From NCBI GenBank assembly GCA_963817025.1, contig CAWFML010000004.1, positions 1,116,001 through 1,180,000 on the forward strand: DNA of 64,000 nt, written 5' to 3'. Origin of the DNA: JACMLC01 sp963817025. GTDB lineage: Bacteria; Acidobacteriota; Blastocatellia; Pyrinomonadales; Pyrinomonadaceae. The notes under the pieces are model-generated. The model did no database searches. It saw only the letters and a program-made list of their open reading frames with translations, and had not been told where the DNA came from. Every line of letters begins with the position of its first letter. Positions within the stretch are counted from its first letter, which is position 1. Of this stretch, positions 61,547-64,000 are shown piece by piece. Position numbers and translations under genes: made by a program.

Positions 61547-61582
61547 GAGGCGGCGAGAAAATCAACTTTTCGTCGCCGCCTG
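61547..61582. terminator. Bidirectional hairpin between convergent genes
   Basis: aggcggcgagaaaa and ttttcgtcgccgcct form a nearly perfect stem with a short loop. It separates the zinc-ribbon gene from the end of the cytochrome oxidase operon. Confidence 0.75.
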
Positions 61583-61612
61583 CGCCTGTCTTGAGCCGAT
61601 GTTTTTAGTCGC

Positions 61613-61933
61613 TCATGAATTCCACCCGATAGACCTCCACTGCGGGCGGCTCAGGTAATCGGCCATCGTCAGCGAAAACAGAATCGCCAGCCAGAAGAAT
61701 CCCGCGATCACAATCACCCACGTCAGCCGCGTGCTGTAACGGACGTGCATAAAGTAGAGCACGACGAGCGTCGCCTTGACGACCGCGATGGTTAAAGCCA
61801 CGACCGTGTTCGCGCCTGTAAACAGCGTATGGTCCAAATCCAGAAACGCCACCCACGCCGTCAGGATAGTGCCGACAATCAACGCGCCGAAGATGACGAA
61901 GTAAATTTTCTTTGAGACGATGTGTTCAGACAT
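61613..61933 (-). CDS. Cytochrome c oxidase subunit IV (prokaryotic type)
   Basis: 106 residues with three membrane helices (IYFVIFGALIVGTILTAWVAF; ALTIAVVKATLVVLYFMHVR; IVIAGFFWLAILFSLTMADY). The KATLVVLYFMHVRYSTRL phrase is typical of the bacterial subunit IV family. It is the last gene of the oxidase operon, 15 bases after subunit III. The C-terminus is short. Confidence 0.9.
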   Translation of the reverse strand: MSEHIVSKKIYFVIFGALIVGTILTAWVAFLDLDHTLFTGANTVVALTIAVVKATLVVLYFMHVRYSTRLTWVIVIAGFFWLAILFSLTMADYLSRPQWRSIGWNS

Positions 61934-61948
61934 ATCTCTTCTCAGCCC

Positions 61949-62680
61949 TTAATGCCCGCCTCCGAAATGCCTGCCGAGCAGGTACAAGAGCGGAAACAAA
62001 AATATCCAGACGATGTCTACAAAGTGCCAGTAGAGGCCGGAGATTTCCACCGGCGCGTGATACTCCGGCGAGTAACGCCCGCGCGACGCGTGATAGACCA
62101 GCCACCCCAGTATGCCGATGCCGATAATCATGTGCAGCGCGTGCAGGCCCGTCATGGCAAAGTAAATCCAGTAGAACATCTGCACCTGCTGCTCCGTCGT
62201 GTTGGGCGGGAGCGGCGTCTCATGCTCATCCCAATCAAACATCCCCGCGACTGGAATCAGGTTGTCATGATACTTGTCCGCATACTCGACCGCCTTGACG
62301 CCCAAGAAGGCCGCGCCCAGTATCATCGTCAGGACTAAAAAGACGACCTGCAATTTACGCACGCCGACCTGCGCGTAATAGACCGCGAGCGCCATCGTCA
62401 GGCTGCTGACGATGAGGACGATGGTGTTAAAGCCTCCGAGTTTCCAGTTGAGGTGATTGCTGCCCGTGGCGAAAGCCATCGGGTATTTGTAGCGATACAG
62501 CAGATACGCCATAAACAGGCCGCCGAAGAACATTATCTCCTGCGCCAGAAATACCCACATCCCGATAGAGCCAGCCTCGCGCTGTTGCTCCATATTATCG
62601 AAGTGATGCTGTAGCGCGCTGTGCGCGCTGCTGCTGTGCGCCCCGTGCGCCCCGCCATGACTATCCACGTGTGCAGCCAC
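61949..62680 (-). CDS. ctaE: Cytochrome c oxidase subunit III
   Basis: 243 residues with six or so membrane helices. GMWVFLAQEIMFFGGLFMAY, LVSSLTMALAVYYAQVG, TGLHALHMIIGIGILGW and SGLYWHFVDIVWIFLFPLLY are subunit III hallmarks. A His/Ser-rich N-terminus of 35 residues is unusual (HVDSHGGAHGAHSSSAHS). The start is GTG 62680, set by aggggaaag. It follows subunit I on the same strand after an 85-base gap that holds a small inverted repeat. Confidence 0.93.
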   Translation of the reverse strand: MAAHVDSHGGAHGAHSSSAHSALQHHFDNMEQQREAGSIGMWVFLAQEIMFFGGLFMAYLLYRYKYPMAFATGSNHLNWKLGGFNTIVLIVSSLTMALAVYYAQVGVRKLQVVFLVLTMILGAAFLGVKAVEYADKYHDNLIPVAGMFDWDEHETPLPPNTTEQQVQMFYWIYFAMTGLHALHMIIGIGILGWLVYHASRGRYSPEYHAPVEISGLYWHFVDIVWIFLFPLLYLLGRHFGGGH

Positions 62681-62700
62681 TTTTTCTTTCCCCTAACACA

Positions 62701-62765
62701 AATGATAAGCAATGAGTGGTAAGTGATAAGCAAAGCATTTTACTTTGTCTGAATCACTCATCACT
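62701..62765. repeat. GTGATAAG inverted repeat within the oxidase operon
   Basis: atgataagcaatgagtggta and agtgataagcaaagc at the left, gctttt-type spacer, then ctgaatcactcatcacttt at the right. It ends at the stop codon of subunit I (62766) and lies between subunits I and III, where it could tune the relative transcript levels. Confidence 0.7.
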
Positions 62766-64000
62766 TTAACTAGGCGTTGTTTCAATCGGATGATCCGCCT
62801 TGTCTCCCGGCTCCAGCTTGCCGATGACGCGCAGCTCTTCGGGCGGCGCAAACTCGTAAGCTTCCCATGTGACGACCGGCGTGACATAGAAATTCTCAGT
62901 CGGCGGCGGGCTGGCAGTGCGCCATTCAAGGCCCGGCAAATGCCACGGGTTGGCCGATGCGATCCGCCCGTATCGCATAGACCAGATCAGGTAAATGGCT
63001 GGCAGCAGCAAGCCCACGCCCAAAATAGAGGCCCCCGCCGAAGACATCACGTTCATGATCTGAAACTCCGGCGGATAAGCGTGATAACGACGCGGCATCC
63101 CCAAATAGCCGGCGATGAACTGCGGCATAAACGTCAGGTTAAACCCGACGAAGATGACCAGCGCGGCGAACCTGCCCCAGCCCTCAGGATACATGCGCCC
63201 GCTGATCTTGGGCCACCAGTAATGCAGGCCGCCGAGATAGCCCATCAATGTTCCGCCGACCATCACGTAATGAAAATGCGCGACGACGAAATAGGTGTCA
63301 TGCACGTGCACATCCAAACCCATCGCGGCCAGAAAGAGTCCGGTCATCCCGCCGATGAGGAACAACCCGATAAAGGCAAGGCCGTAAAGCATCGGCGTGT
63401 CGTAAGAGATCGAGCCGCGAAAGAGCGTCGCCGTCCAGTTAAAGACTTTGATGGCCGAAGGAATCGCCACCGCCATGCTCAGAAACGAAAAGACCATTCC
63501 GGCATAGACCGACTGGCCGCTGACGAACATGTGATGTCCCCAGACGAGAAAGCCGAAGACCGCAATCGCAATCGAAGAGAACGCGACAAACGAGTAGCCG
63601 AAAATATTCTTGCGCGAGAAGTTGGCGATCAGTTCGCTGATGACGCCCATCGAGGGCAGAATCATAATGTAGACAGCCGGGTGCGAATAGAACCAGAAGA
63701 GATGCTGGAAGAGCACCGGGTCGCCGCCGAGCGCGGGGTCAAAGATTCCGACATGCGCGGCACGCTCCAAGGCAAGCAGCAAGACCGTGATGGCGATGAC
63801 AGGCGTCGCCAGAATCATAATCAGGCTCGTGGCATAGTGCGCCCAGATAAAGAGCGGCAGGCGAAACCAGGTCATCCCCGGCGCACGCATCGTGTGAATC
63901 GTGACGATGAAATTGAGGCCCGTCAGAATCGAAGAGAAGCCGTTGATGAAAACGCCTAAACCCGTGGCGATGACATAGGTGTTGGAATAGGTCGAGCTGA
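62766..64000 (-). CDS. ctaD: Cytochrome c oxidase subunit I (A2-type), 5' end beyond window
   Basis: The reading frame is open to the right edge, so at least 411 C-terminal residues are present and the N-terminus is missing. The CuB/Tyr site reads WFYSHPAVYIMILP: Tyr-Ser replaces the Glu of A1 enzymes, marking an A2-type haem-copper oxidase. WGHHMF supplies the other CuB histidines, and HVHDTYFVVAHFHYVMVGG gives the haem a3 and a ligands. A C-terminal extension of about 50 residues follows the last helix. It reduces oxygen to water and pumps protons. Subunit II should lie upstream outside the window. Confidence 0.95.
   Translation of the reverse strand, partial: SSTYSNTYVIATGLGVFINGFSSILTGLNFIVTIHTMRAPGMTWFRLPLFIWAHYATSLIMILATPVIAITVLLLALERAAHVGIFDPALGGDPVLFQHLFWFYSHPAVYIMILPSMGVISELIANFSRKNIFGYSFVAFSSIAIAVFGFLVWGHHMFVSGQSVYAGMVFSFLSMAVAIPSAIKVFNWTATLFRGSISYDTPMLYGLAFIGLFLIGGMTGLFLAAMGLDVHVHDTYFVVAHFHYVMVGGTLMGYLGGLHYWWPKISGRMYPEGWGRFAALVIFVGFNLTFMPQFIAGYLGMPRRYHAYPPEFQIMNVMSSAGASILGVGLLLPAIYLIWSMRYGRIASANPWHLPGLEWRTASPPPTENFYVTPVVTWEAYEFAPPEELRVIGKLEPGDKADHPIETTPS

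Noticed and set aside
62745..63959. 404-codon plus-strand open frame opposite subunit I
   Set aside because: It is the antisense of a highly conserved oxidase gene and is rich in Arg/His/Asp, as expected for shadows in high-G+C DNA.
1..64000. tRNA or rRNA genes
   Set aside because: I looked for T-loop-like GGTTCRANTCC words with matching stems and for rRNA core sequences and saw none. A tRNA search program would settle it.

Overview
The window is bacterial chromosome of moderately high G+C. It probably comes from an acidobacterium of the Blastocatellia/Pyrinomonadaceae type. That placement is an inference from the gene repertoire: several secreted proteins with FG-GAP-like DFDGDGKxDIAVFRPS repeats, a DUF1800/DUF1501 pair, a kinase-TolB-TPR protein, winged-helix fusion regulators, an A2-type haem-copper oxidase, and very many short palindromic intergenic repeats. 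No rRNA, tRNA or CRISPR array was found.

Layout. 0-0.9 kb is non-coding and repeat-rich (ten 21-bp tandem units, then a 216-bp dispersed element). 0.9-13.2 kb holds a DUF983 protein, an SLC13-type transporter with a C-terminal DUF11 domain, a receiver protein, a winged-helix/hydrolase/cyclase fusion, a secreted FG-GAP protein, an MBL-fold beta-CASP exonuclease-like protein, a PAP2 phosphatase, and a FHA-GAF sigma-54 activator divergent from a small secreted protein. 13.5-17.7 kb is an accessory island bounded by an imperfect 43-bp direct repeat. It contains a decayed TcmP/DUF5131 pair fused by deletion, two odd secreted proteins (one with three Cys-pair repeats, one with a 10-Cys tail) and a phage-tail-like protein. 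17.8-28.9 kb is mostly core metabolism and envelope: 5'-nucleotidase family, GT39-type glycosyltransferase, flippase-like protein, acyl-CoA dehydrogenase, VapBC-like and broken HicBA-like pairs, and a fused branched-chain 2-oxoacid dehydrogenase E1. 29-46 kb carries a trypsin-TPR protein, DUF4097, DUF1501/DUF1800, a large P-domain/BACON/FG-GAP protein, a copper radical oxidase beside an SCO copper chaperone, an AI-2E transporter, PEP carboxykinase and a lipoprotein. 46-51.4 kb holds a Ser/Thr kinase-TolB-TPR protein and an exported M3 peptidase. 51.5-54.1 kb is a second accessory patch: an AT-rich HNH endonuclease gene followed at once by an integron attC-like site, then a zinc-ribbon gene, a HIT gene fragment and a small conserved gene. 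54-64 kb has a methyltransferase, MgtC-like protein, CHRD/FG-GAP protein, transglutaminase-like protein, EamA transporter, ferredoxin-domain protein and a cytochrome oxidase operon that runs off the right edge.

The most striking feature is a set of at least six unrelated families of imperfect palindromic repeats placed between genes, often touching stop codons. One is a MITE-like element of 210 bp with 13-bp terminal inverted repeats and a perfect 8-bp target duplication. Another supplies the final residues and stop codons (E-Q-G-stop) of both genes of a convergent pair. The best candidates for undescribed biology are these end-of-gene repeats, the 13.5-17.7 kb island, and a possible sigma-54 circuit: a 16-bp perfect palindrome and a -24/-12-like site between the activator and the divergent secreted-protein gene.
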